Notes under the pieces: model-generated | What the model saw: only the letters and a program-made list of their open reading frames with translations | The model's database searches: none | What the model was told of the DNA's origin: nothing | Shown: positions 1 to 6,902 of the stretch, piece after piece | Numbering within the stretch: the stretch's first letter is position 1 | Layout: every line of letters begins with the position of its first letter | Translations under genes and position numbers: made by a program | From: Prevotellaceae bacterium | GTDB taxonomy: Bacteria; Bacteroidota; Bacteroidia; Bacteroidales; UBA932 | Assembly: GCA_031258915.1 (NCBI GenBank) | Contig: JAIRMD010000165.1 | Span: forward strand, 1-16,240 | Reading direction: 5' to 3' | DNA length: 16,240 bases

Positions 1-1
1 G

Positions 2-1828
2 TCCGGGCTGGCGCGCGAGCAGCAGGCGGAGGCGCTGTTTCACCTGGCCGAAAGCTTACGCATGGCGGGCAACGCACGGCAGGCCGAACCGTACTACGAG
101 CGCGCCATTGCGCGCGGCAACCCTAACCCCGACGCGCTGCTTGGGCTGGCAAAATCGCAGCAGGCCAACGAAAAGTACGCCGTTGCCGCCGCAACCTACG
201 AAAAGTATCTCCAGCTGGCGCCGCAGGATTCCATAGCGCGGCAAGCGCTGGAGGGCTGCATGGCGCTGCGCGACACCCTCGTGGGCAGCACGCGCTACTT
301 GGTGGACAACGTTGGCGACTTCAACAGCAACAAGGACGACTTTGCCCCCACCTTTGCCGAGGACGACTACTCGGTGGTATACTTCACCTCGTCGCGCGAC
401 GACGCAACGGGTAAAAAGAAAAATATTGTTACGGGCAGCAAGCCCACCGACGTTTTTTTCTCCAAGCAGTCGCGCAACGGTCGCTGGACAAAGCCTCTCT
501 CCGTTGAGGGCGAAATCAACACCAAGCATGAGGAGGGCGTGTGCTCGCTCTCCCCCAGCTTGCGCACCATGTACTTTACGCAGTGCCTCACGCGCGGCGC
601 AAAAATCGGGTGCAGCATCTGCTCCGCTACGCGCAGCGAAGAAAATGTGTGGACGGAGCTGGAAAGAGTTGACCTCTCCGACAGCACGTTCAACGTGGCG
701 CACCCCTGCCTTTCGGAGGACGGCACGGAGCTGTACTTTACCTCAGACATGGAGGGCGGATACGGCGGGTTTGACATCTGGGTGGTCAGCCGGCTGGGCG
801 AAGGCGAAGAGTGGAGCGAGCCTTTCAACATGGGGTCAAGCATCAACACGGTGGGCGACGAGATGTACCCCTACGCCAGAGGCGCGGGCGTGCTCTACTT
901 TGCCTCCAACGGCCACAGGGGGTTTGGCGGGCTGGATATTTTTAGGGCAACCAAAAAGGAGCAAAGCGGATGGCTGGTGGAGAATATGGGCGCACCCATC
1001 AACTCGTCCGCCGACGATTTCTCCATCATCTTTGAGCGCGAGCGGGAGGCCGGCTACTTCGCCTCGCGGCGCAGGGGCGGCAAGGGCGGCGACGACATCT
1101 ACCGCTTTGTGCTGCCAGAGGCAAAGTACATGTTCATCGGCAGCGTGCGCAGCTACGACGACGGCCTGCCCATGGCCGACGCCAGCGTGAAAATCATCTC
1201 GAGCGACGGCGAAACGAAGATGCAGAAAACGGAGAAAGACGGGCTGTTCTCGCTACAACTCCGCCCGGAAACGGACTACTTAGTGGTGGTTACCAGCTCC
1301 GGATTCTTCAACCAAAAGGCGAAGTTCTCCACCAAAGGCTTGGAGGTGATTACCACGCTGCGCGACGACTTCCGCATGCGCTCGATGGCTAAGGCGATAG
1401 AGCTCGAAAACATTCTATACGACCTGGGCAGGTGGGAGCTGCGCGAGGCGTCGCAGGCGTCGCTCGACCAGCTGGTGGAGGTGCTCAACGACAACCCGGG
1501 CATCAGCATCGAAATATCGTCGCACAGCGACAGCCGCGGCGATTCGATCTTCAACCTCAACCTGTCGCAGCAGCGCGCGCAGGCGGTGGTAGATTACGTG
1601 GTGAGCAAGGGCATCGATGCAAGCCGCCTGCAGGCAAAGGGGTACGGGGAGTCAGCGCCGCGCGTCGTCAGCAAGGCGCTGGCAGCGCAGCACAAATTCC
1701 TGGTTGAGGGCAGCGTGCTGGACGACGACTTTATCCGCCGGAACGTGCGCAACCGGGAGGAGGAAGACATTGTTGACCAGCTAAACCGCCGCACGGAGTT
1801 CCGGGTAATCTCCGCAGCGCCGCAGTAG
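2..1828 (+). CDS. PorE-like TPR / PD40 beta-propeller / CRD / OmpA envelope protein (5' partial)
   Basis: The reading frame is open from base 2, so the start and any signal peptide lie outside the window; 608 residues are visible. Order of domains (numbered from base 2): TPR-like helices at about 1-95 (repeated A-x-x-Y-Y/YEKYL patterns); five PD40/WD40-like blades at about 105-375, each with a core of the form YFTS or YFAS and three followed by GG(F/L/D)DI; a carboxypeptidase-regulatory-like beta-sandwich at about 378-450; and an OmpA C-terminal peptidoglycan-binding domain at about 460-605. In the last, HSDSRGD and LSQQRAQAV supply the Asp and Arg that bind diaminopimelate in this family, and it ends in NRRTEFRVI. 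This order matches PorE, the periplasmic lipoprotein thought to tether the type IX secretion machine to peptidoglycan. Paralogues of the same build also sit beside PorP/SprF genes, so PorE itself is not proven. It probably acts in the periplasm, anchored in the outer membrane. Confidence 0.85.
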   Translation, partial: SGLAREQQAEALFHLAESLRMAGNARQAEPYYERAIARGNPNPDALLGLAKSQQANEKYAVAAATYEKYLQLAPQDSIARQALEGCMALRDTLVGSTRYLVDNVGDFNSNKDDFAPTFAEDDYSVVYFTSSRDDATGKKKNIVTGSKPTDVFFSKQSRNGRWTKPLSVEGEINTKHEEGVCSLSPSLRTMYFTQCLTRGAKIGCSICSATRSEENVWTELERVDLSDSTFNVAHPCLSEDGTELYFTSDMEGGYGGFDIWVVSRLGEGEEWSEPFNMGSSINTVGDEMYPYARGAGVLYFASNGHRGFGGLDIFRATKKEQSGWLVENMGAPINSSADDFSIIFEREREAGYFASRRRGGKGGDDIYRFVLPEAKYMFIGSVRSYDDGLPMADASVKIISSDGETKMQKTEKDGLFSLQLRPETDYLVVVTSSGFFNQKAKFSTKGLEVITTLRDDFRMRSMAKAIELENILYDLGRWELREASQASLDQLVEVLNDNPGISIEISSHSDSRGDSIFNLNLSQQRAQAVVDYVVSKGIDASRLQAKGYGESAPRVVSKALAAQHKFLVEGSVLDDDFIRRNVRNREEEDIVDQLNRRTEFRVISAAPQ

Positions 1829-1877
1829 CGGTAGAGCGGCGTAAGAGGGTTAACGCTTGCAGGAGCTTTGAGAAAGC

Positions 1878-1895
1878 CGGATAGCTTCGCTACCG
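1878..1895 (+). other. small hairpin in the purM leader
   Basis: CGG-(A)-TAGC pairs with GCTA-CCG around a three-base TTC loop (seven pairs, one bulged A). It lies directly before the heptamer repeat that leads into purM. It could be a leader structure or the remains of a weak terminator for the upstream gene; no T-run follows, so a terminator is unlikely. An alternative fold pairs CGGAT (1878-1882) with ATCCG (1897-1901). Confidence 0.35.
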
Positions 1896-1921
1896 AATCC
1901 GAAATCTGAAATCTGGAATCT
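1894..1921 (+). repeat. tandem heptamer repeat abutting the purM start
   Basis: Three clear seven-base units, GAAATCT, GAAATCT and GGAATCT (1901-1921), follow one degenerate unit (CGAATCC, 1894-1900). The last unit ends 3 nt before the purM ATG. There is no Shine-Dalgarno sequence, so this unstructured A-rich stretch occupies the ribosome-landing region. A related octamer repeat sits in the same place before prfA. Confidence 0.75.
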
Positions 1922-1924
1922 ACT

Positions 1925-3091
1925 ATGACAACCGACCGCTACGCCATGCGCGGGGTTTCGGCCTCGAAAGAAGATGTGCACGATGCCATCAAAAATTTGG
2001 GCAAAGGGCTTTTTCCGCAAGCCTTCTGCAAGGTAATCCCCGACTACCTGAGCGGCAGCGCCGACCACTGCGTGGTGATGCACGCCGACGGCGCAGGGAC
2101 AAAGTCGTCGCTGGCCTACGCCTACTGGCGCGAAACCGGCGACCTCGGCGTATGGCGCGGCGTAGCGCAGGACGCGGTGGTGATGAACCTCGACGACCTG
2201 CTGTGCGTGGGCGCTACGGGCAACATCCTGCTCTCGTCCACCATTGGCCGCAACAAGAGGCTCATCCCGGGCGAGGTGGTGCGGGCAATCATCGAGGGCA
2301 CCGAGCGCCTGTGCGAAGAGCTGCGCACGCTGGGCGTGAGCATCTACCTCACCGGCGGCGAAACGGCCGACGTGGGCGACCTGGTGCGCACCGTCATCGT
2401 GGACAGCGCCGTAACCGCCCGCATGAGGCGCTCGGAAGTTATCGACAACAAAAATATCGCGAGCGGAGATGCGATTGTGGGGCTGGCCTCCTTTGGGCAG
2501 GCCACCTACGAGCGCGAGTACAACGGCGGCATAGGCAGCAACGGCCTGACAGCGGCGCGGCACGACGTTTTTGCCAAGTACATCGCCGAAAAGTACCCCG
2601 AAACCTACGACGACGGAATAGACGCTTCGCTGGTGTACAGCGGGTCGTGCAGGCTGACGGACAAAACCTCCACGCCCTTAGACGCGGGCAAGCTGGCGCT
2701 GTCGCCCACGCGCACCTACGCGCCGGTGGTGCGGCAGGCGCTGGACGAAATGCGCCCCCGCATACACGGCATGGTGCACTGCTCGGGCGGCGGGCAGACC
2801 AAGGCGCTGCACTTTGCCGACGGCCTGCACATCATCAAGGATAACCTGTTCCCTGCGCCGCCGCTGTTTGCGCTCATCCAGTCGCAAAGCCAAACCTCGT
2901 GGCGCGAAATGTACAGGGTGTTCAACATGGGGCACCGCATGGAGCTGTACGTGCCGCAGCAGCACGCCGACCGCATCATCGCCATCTCCAAAAGCTTTGG
3001 CGTGGACGCGCAGGTCGTGGGGCGTGTAGAAAAATCGGCGGCAAAAAAGCTGACCATTTGCAGCAGCCAGGGAACGTTTGAGTATTTCTAA
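1925..3091 (+). CDS. purM: phosphoribosylformylglycinamidine cyclo-ligase (AIR synthase)
   Basis: PurM closes the imidazole ring of formylglycinamidine ribonucleotide using ATP, giving aminoimidazole ribonucleotide, in cytosolic de novo purine synthesis. The product has 388 residues, close to the Bacteroidota form and longer than the roughly 345-residue E. coli enzyme. Visible signatures of the PurM/ThiL fold are RGVSASKEDVH near the N-terminus, the nucleotide-binding DGAGTKSSLAY at 55-65, DDLLCVGATGN at about 90-100, GGETADV at 144-150, and a C-terminal half with HCSGGGQTKALHF. The ATG at 1925 is chosen because conserved sequence begins at once and a short repeat ends 3 nt upstream. It is first in a same-strand run with prfA, which begins 134 nt downstream. 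I see no clear TAnnTTTG promoter just upstream. Confidence 0.95.
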   Translation: MTTDRYAMRGVSASKEDVHDAIKNLGKGLFPQAFCKVIPDYLSGSADHCVVMHADGAGTKSSLAYAYWRETGDLGVWRGVAQDAVVMNLDDLLCVGATGNILLSSTIGRNKRLIPGEVVRAIIEGTERLCEELRTLGVSIYLTGGETADVGDLVRTVIVDSAVTARMRRSEVIDNKNIASGDAIVGLASFGQATYEREYNGGIGSNGLTAARHDVFAKYIAEKYPETYDDGIDASLVYSGSCRLTDKTSTPLDAGKLALSPTRTYAPVVRQALDEMRPRIHGMVHCSGGGQTKALHFADGLHIIKDNLFPAPPLFALIQSQSQTSWREMYRVFNMGHRMELYVPQQHADRIIAISKSFGVDAQVVGRVEKSAAKKLTICSSQGTFEYF

Positions 3092-3115
3092 GCGCGCAGA
3101 AGGCACAGATTAACC

Positions 3116-3153
3116 GGATTTGCGCAGATTCTTTTCGTCAGCTGCGCAAATCC
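3116..3153 (+). other. 12-bp perfect inverted repeat between purM and prfA
   Basis: The arms at 3116-3127 and 3142-3153 (GGATTTGCGCAG and CTGCGCAAATCC) are perfectly complementary over 12 bp, with a 14-base loop. No T-run follows on the plus strand, so it is not a textbook terminator. The surrounding bases 3091-3130 (pieces such as GCACAGATTAA and GCGCAGATT) resemble dispersed intergenic repeats seen in many environmental genomes. A 9-bp tandem repeat, GTCTGCACC/GTCTGCACG, follows at 3159-3176. Options are an mRNA-stabilising hairpin, a processing site between purM and prfA, or a repeat remnant. Confidence 0.7.
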
Positions 3154-3182
3154 TTAAAGTCTGCACCGTCTGCACGCTAAAA

Positions 3183-3222
3183 AAAATCTGAAAATCTGAA
3201 AACCTAAAAATCTAAAAATCTC
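3183..3222 (+). repeat. tandem octamer repeat abutting the prfA start
   Basis: Five consecutive eight-base units: AAAATCTG, AAAATCTG, AAAACCTA, AAAATCTA and AAAATCTC. The array ends exactly 3 nt before the prfA ATG, as the heptamer array does before purM. It is A-rich and should be unstructured, which suits the Shine-Dalgarno-independent initiation usual in Bacteroidota. Unit number could vary by slippage. Confidence 0.8.
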
Positions 3223-3225
3223 CAC

Positions 3226-4311
3226 ATGCCTGAGAATAAAATTTTGAACCGGTTAGAAGGGATTAAGCACAAGTTTGAGGAGGTAGGCCAGCAGCTGTCG
3301 GACCCCGACGCGATTGCCGACATGAAGAAGTACGTTGCGCTCAACAAGGAGTACCGCGACCTGGAGCCTATCGTAAGGGCCTGCGACGAGTACCGCAACC
3401 TGCTGAGCAACGCAGAGTCGGCCCGCGACATTTTGCTCAACGAAAAGGACGGCGACATGCGCGAGCTGGCGCGCGAGGAGCTCCTCCGGCTCGAGGAGCG
3501 CCAGCCAAAGCTGGAGGAAGCAATCAAGCTCATGCTTGCGCCCGCCGACCCGCAGGACGACAAGAACGCCATCGTGGAAATCCGCGCCGGCACGGGCGGC
3601 GACGAAGCCTCAATCTTTGCGGGCGACCTGTTCCGCATGTACAGCAAGTTCATCGAAAAAAAGGGCTGGCGCATGGAGGTAACCTCGTTCTCCGAAGGCT
3701 CGCTGGGCGGGTACAAGGAGGTGGTGATGAAGGTTTCGGGTGACAAGGTGTACGGTGCGCTCAAGTATGAGAGCGGCGTACACCGCGTGCAGCGCGTGCC
3801 GCAAACCGAAGCGCAGGGGCGCGTGCACACCTCCGCCGCCTCCGTAGCGGTGCTCCCCGAAGCCGACGAGTTTGACGTGGAGGTAAGAGAAAGCGACGTG
3901 CGCGTGGACACGTTCTGCTCGTCGGGCAACGGCGGGCAGTCGGTCAACACCACCTACTCCGCCGTGCGCCTCGTCCACATCCCCACGGGAATTGTGGTGC
4001 AGTGCCAGGACGAAAAGTCGCAGCTCAAGAACAAGGCAAAGGCCATGGAGGAGCTGCGCACGCGCATCTACAACATCGAGTACCAAAAGTACATAGACGA
4101 CATCGCGAGCAAGCGCAAAACGATGGTCTCGGGCGGCGACCGCTCGGCCAAAATCCGCACCTACAACTACCCGCAGAGCCGCATGACCGACCACCGCATC
4201 GGCTACACGGTCTACAACCTGCCCGCCTTTATAGACGGCGATATTCAGGAGGTGATAGACCAGCTGCAAGTGGCAGAAAACGCAGAGCGGCTGAAGGAAA
4301 GCGAGCTGTAG
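3226..4311 (+). CDS. prfA: peptide chain release factor 1 (RF1)
   Basis: RF1 reads UAA and UAG in the ribosomal A site and triggers peptide release. The 361-residue length is normal for the family. Visible parts are an N-terminal helical domain (1-105), GTGGDEASIFAGDLFRMY at 122-139, the codon-reading P-x-T motif as PQT at 192-194 within HRVQRVPQTEAQGR, and the catalytic GGQ at 236-238 within SGNGGQSVNTT. The PxT motif rather than the SPF of RF2 identifies it as RF1. The GNGGQSVNTT form is typical of Bacteroidota. The ATG at 3226 is supported by the octamer array ending 3 nt before it. The next gene begins 29 nt after the stop, suggesting co-transcription. Confidence 0.97.
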   Translation: MPENKILNRLEGIKHKFEEVGQQLSDPDAIADMKKYVALNKEYRDLEPIVRACDEYRNLLSNAESARDILLNEKDGDMRELAREELLRLEERQPKLEEAIKLMLAPADPQDDKNAIVEIRAGTGGDEASIFAGDLFRMYSKFIEKKGWRMEVTSFSEGSLGGYKEVVMKVSGDKVYGALKYESGVHRVQRVPQTEAQGRVHTSAASVAVLPEADEFDVEVRESDVRVDTFCSSGNGGQSVNTTYSAVRLVHIPTGIVVQCQDEKSQLKNKAKAMEELRTRIYNIEYQKYIDDIASKRKTMVSGGDRSAKIRTYNYPQSRMTDHRIGYTVYNLPAFIDGDIQEVIDQLQVAENAERLKESEL

Positions 4312-4340
4312 GAATTTAACCTCTTTAAAATCTTTGATAG

Positions 4341-5669
4341 TTGAATTTGGCTAAATCATATAAAATTATCTTCCCCATTCTTATTGGCGTAGGGGTGGTG
4401 GTGCTTATTTTTTGGAGCGAGCTATACCCTAAGCCGTCTTTTCGGGGTGATGCGCTGCAGGGGGCCGTTAAGCTTTCGGCAGGCAGCGTTGTGGCGGTGC
4501 GCAACGGAGCGCTTTGCCACTCAACCGATACGGTCTTGTACGCCAACACCAAGCGCATGCAGCGGCAGGTGAAGGCCGGCGACGTGCTGCTGTGCAAGGG
4601 CGACAGCGCCCTGCTGGCGCTGCGCACGGATAGCGTGCAGGTGTGGTGCCGTGCGCTGCGGGATATGAGCATCGGCATGGGCGACGAGCTGAGCGTAGAG
4701 GGGGTGAGGCTGCGGGTGTACAACGCCGGCGACGTGCTCCGCAGCATAGATATTTCGTGGCGGCTGGCCTGCTTCCTGCTGCTGGCGCTGATGCTCATGG
4801 CAGGGCGCGACGCTGGCTACGTGCTGCGGCTGCGCCTGCTGAGCAGCAAGGAGCTGTCGTGGCGGCAGTCGCTTAGGGTGGTAATGCTGTGGGAGTTCAC
4901 CTCGGCAGTTACGCCGTCGGCGGTGGGGGGAACAAGCGTGGCCATAGTGTATGTCAACAAGGAAGGGATAAGCGTAGGCCGCAGCTCTGCCATCGTAATG
5001 GCAACGTCGCTGCTCGACGAGCTCTACTTTGTGCTGATGTTCCCCCTGCTGCTGCTATTCGTCCCCATTCAGCAGCTGTTTGTGGTGGACTCCACCATCG
5101 CCACGGGGCTGCTTGCCGTCACGCTGATTGGCTACTCCGCCAAGCTGGTGTGGGTGCTCATGCTGTTCTACGGCCTGTTTATCAGGCCGCACAGCCTGCG
5201 CTGGATTATTGTGAAGGTTTTCTCCCTGCCGGTGCTGCGCCGCTGGAAGGCCGGCGCGGTAAAGGCCGGCGACGATATTGTGGCAAGCGCCGCCAAGCTG
5301 AAGCATCACACGCTAATGTTTTGGCTCAAGGCTTTTGCGGCTACCTTCGTTTCGTGGACATCGCGCTACTGGGTGGTGAATGCGCTGTTCCTTGCCTTCT
5401 TTGCCGTGCACGACCACCTGCTGATTTTCGCGCGCCAGCTAACCATGTGGATCATGATGCTGGTTAGCCCAACGCCCGGCGGCAGCGGGTTTGCAGAGTT
5501 CGTCTTCAAGCACTTTCTTGGAGATCTTATTCCGGTGGCCGGCCTTACCATCATCATCGCGCTGCTGTGGAGGCTTATTACGTACTACATGTACTTGCTT
5601 GTGGGGGCAGTGCTGGTGCCGGGCTGGATCAAAAATAAGTTCGGAAAAAAAGAGAAGAGAAAGCTATGA
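4341..5669 (+). CDS. flippase-like polytopic membrane protein (LPG synthase TM / UPF0104 family)
   Basis: This is an integral inner-membrane protein of the lysylphosphatidylglycerol-synthase transmembrane (UPF0104, flippase-like) family. Relatives are thought to move or present lipids; the substrate here is unknown. The product has 442 residues: one membrane segment at 8-27, a largely hydrophilic stretch at about 28-137, then roughly seven further segments from 138 to 428. Family marks are WEFTSAVTPSAVGGTSVA (184-201), LLDELYFVLMFPLLLLF (224-240) and SPTPGGSGFAEFVFK (376-390). The tail is basic (KKEKRKL). A TAG lies directly before the TTG at 4341 and no ATG occurs in the next 72 codons, so a TTG start is the simplest reading; the TTG at 4347 is equally close. 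It follows prfA by 29 nt and precedes rfbB by 45 nt, so it is probably in the same transcript. The long hydrophilic insert is unusual. Confidence 0.85.
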   Translation: MNLAKSYKIIFPILIGVGVVVLIFWSELYPKPSFRGDALQGAVKLSAGSVVAVRNGALCHSTDTVLYANTKRMQRQVKAGDVLLCKGDSALLALRTDSVQVWCRALRDMSIGMGDELSVEGVRLRVYNAGDVLRSIDISWRLACFLLLALMLMAGRDAGYVLRLRLLSSKELSWRQSLRVVMLWEFTSAVTPSAVGGTSVAIVYVNKEGISVGRSSAIVMATSLLDELYFVLMFPLLLLFVPIQQLFVVDSTIATGLLAVTLIGYSAKLVWVLMLFYGLFIRPHSLRWIIVKVFSLPVLRRWKAGAVKAGDDIVASAAKLKHHTLMFWLKAFAATFVSWTSRYWVVNALFLAFFAVHDHLLIFARQLTMWIMMLVSPTPGGSGFAEFVFKHFLGDLIPVAGLTIIIALLWRLITYYMYLLVGAVLVPGWIKNKFGKKEKRKL

Positions 5670-5714
5670 GCTATGACTAAATCGAAGTACAATCACCATT
5701 AAATTTCAGCTGCT

Positions 5715-6767
5715 ATGAATGCTATTCTCATTACCGGCGGCGCCGGGTTTATTGGCTCGCACGTGGTGCGCCGCCTGGTGAAGAAGTATCCGGAGTACAG
5801 CGTTGTCTGCTACGATAAGCTGACGTACGCCGGAAACTTGGAAAACCTCACCGACGTAAAGGATGCGCCCAACTACCGCTTCGTAAAGGGCGATATTTGC
5901 GATGCCGAGCTGCTGCGGCAGGTCTTTGCCGAGCACCGCATAACCGGCGTGCTGCACTTGGCCGCCGAGTCGCACGTTGACCGCTCCATTGCCAACCCGA
6001 CGGAGTTTATCCGCACCAACATTGTGGGCACGGTAACGCTGCTCAACGCCGCCAGAAGCGCGTGGGGCGGCAACATTGCCGGCAAGCGATTTTACCACAT
6101 CTCCACCGACGAGGTGTACGGGTCGCTGGGCGCCACCGGATTCTTCACCGAAGAGACAAGGTACGACCCCCACAGCCCCTACTCGGCCTCCAAAGCCAGC
6201 TCCGACCACTTAGCGCGCGCCTACCACGACACCTACGGGCTGCCTGTGGTGATAACAAACTGCTCCAACAACTATGGCCCCAACCACTTCCCGGAAAAGC
6301 TCATCCCGCTCGCCATCAACAACATCAAGACGGGAAAGCCCATCCCCGTTTACGGCAAGGGCGAGAACGTGCGCGACTGGCTCTACGTAGAAGACCACGC
6401 CGCCGCCATCGACCTTGTCTTTCACAAGGGGAAAAACGGCGAAACGTACAACATTGGCGGGCACAACGAGTGGACAAACATTGCGCTGATAAAGCTGCTG
6501 TGCGCCCTTATGGACAAAAAGCTGGGGCGAGAGGAGGGTACATCGGCCAGGCAGATTACCTACGTTACCGACCGCGCAGGGCACGACCTGCGCTACGCCA
6601 TCGATGCCTCAAAAATTCAGCGCGAGCTCGGCTGGAGGCCATCCGTAACCTTTGAGCAGGGGCTGGAAAAAACGGTGGACTGGTACCTCGCCAACCAAGC
6701 GTGGCTGGAGCACGTGGTGAGCGGCGAGTACGAAAAATACTACGAGCAGCAGTACGGGAAATGCTGA
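5715..6767 (+). CDS. rfbB: dTDP-glucose 4,6-dehydratase
   Basis: RfbB (RmlB) converts dTDP-glucose to dTDP-4-keto-6-deoxyglucose, the branch point to dTDP-rhamnose and other deoxysugars for surface glycans. It is a cytosolic extended short-chain dehydrogenase of 350 residues, the normal length. Visible are the NAD-binding GGAGFIGSH (8-16), the catalytic T131-D132-E133 in HISTDEVYGS, Y156-x3-K160 in SPYSASK, and the family stretch NCSNNYGPNHFPEKLIPL (182-199). The TDE triad separates it from simple UDP-sugar epimerases. The rest of the dTDP-rhamnose pathway (rfbA, C, D) is not in the window. The ATG at 5715 precedes the Rossmann motif by the usual few residues. The stop codon lies inside a terminator-like hairpin. 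Confidence 0.95.
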   Translation: MNAILITGGAGFIGSHVVRRLVKKYPEYSVVCYDKLTYAGNLENLTDVKDAPNYRFVKGDICDAELLRQVFAEHRITGVLHLAAESHVDRSIANPTEFIRTNIVGTVTLLNAARSAWGGNIAGKRFYHISTDEVYGSLGATGFFTEETRYDPHSPYSASKASSDHLARAYHDTYGLPVVITNCSNNYGPNHFPEKLIPLAINNIKTGKPIPVYGKGENVRDWLYVEDHAAAIDLVFHKGKNGETYNIGGHNEWTNIALIKLLCALMDKKLGREEGTSARQITYVTDRAGHDLRYAIDASKIQRELGWRPSVTFEQGLEKTVDWYLANQAWLEHVVSGEYEKYYEQQYGKC

Positions 6768-6782
6768 ACTTTTTCAGCATTT
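6759..6782 (+). terminator. perfect 10-bp hairpin overlapping the rfbB stop codon
   Basis: AAATGCTGAA (6759-6768) pairs without a mismatch with TTCAGCATTT (6773-6782) around a CTTT loop. The rfbB TGA (6765-6767) lies in the left arm. The A/T ends give short T-runs on both strands, so it could stop transcription, but the U-tail is weak. It separates the purM-rfbB run from the ppiD promoter that begins 12 nt later. Confidence 0.6.
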
Positions 6783-6793
6783 TGAAATCCCCT

Positions 6794-6824
6794 ATTGCAG
6801 TTATAAAATAAAGCATTATCTTTG
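6794..6824 (+). promoter_or_regulatory. Bacteroidota-type promoter for the ppiD-like gene
   Basis: A -33 element ATTG (6794-6797) is followed after 19 nt by a perfect -7 box TATCTTTG (6817-6824). The consensus is TTTG-N19-TAnnTTTG. Transcription should start near 6831, giving a leader of about 70 nt before the ATG at 6903. The leader is A/T-rich just before the start. Confidence 0.8.
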
Positions 6825-6902
6825 CGGATTGTGAGAATTTCAGTTTTGTCATCATTCATTGCCATCATAATGTTATCATAACAGCTAATACTTAAAAATC
6901 AA

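Noticed and set aside
312..1190. Plus-strand open frame of 292 codons overlapping the PorE-like gene
   Set aside because: Its product is almost all S, T, A, R and P, typical of an out-of-frame reading of the real gene.
4329..4336. AATCTTTG as a promoter -7 box for the flippase-like gene
   Set aside because: One base off the consensus and only 5 nt from the start codon, so transcription would begin at or inside the gene; the 29-nt gap from prfA fits co-transcription better.
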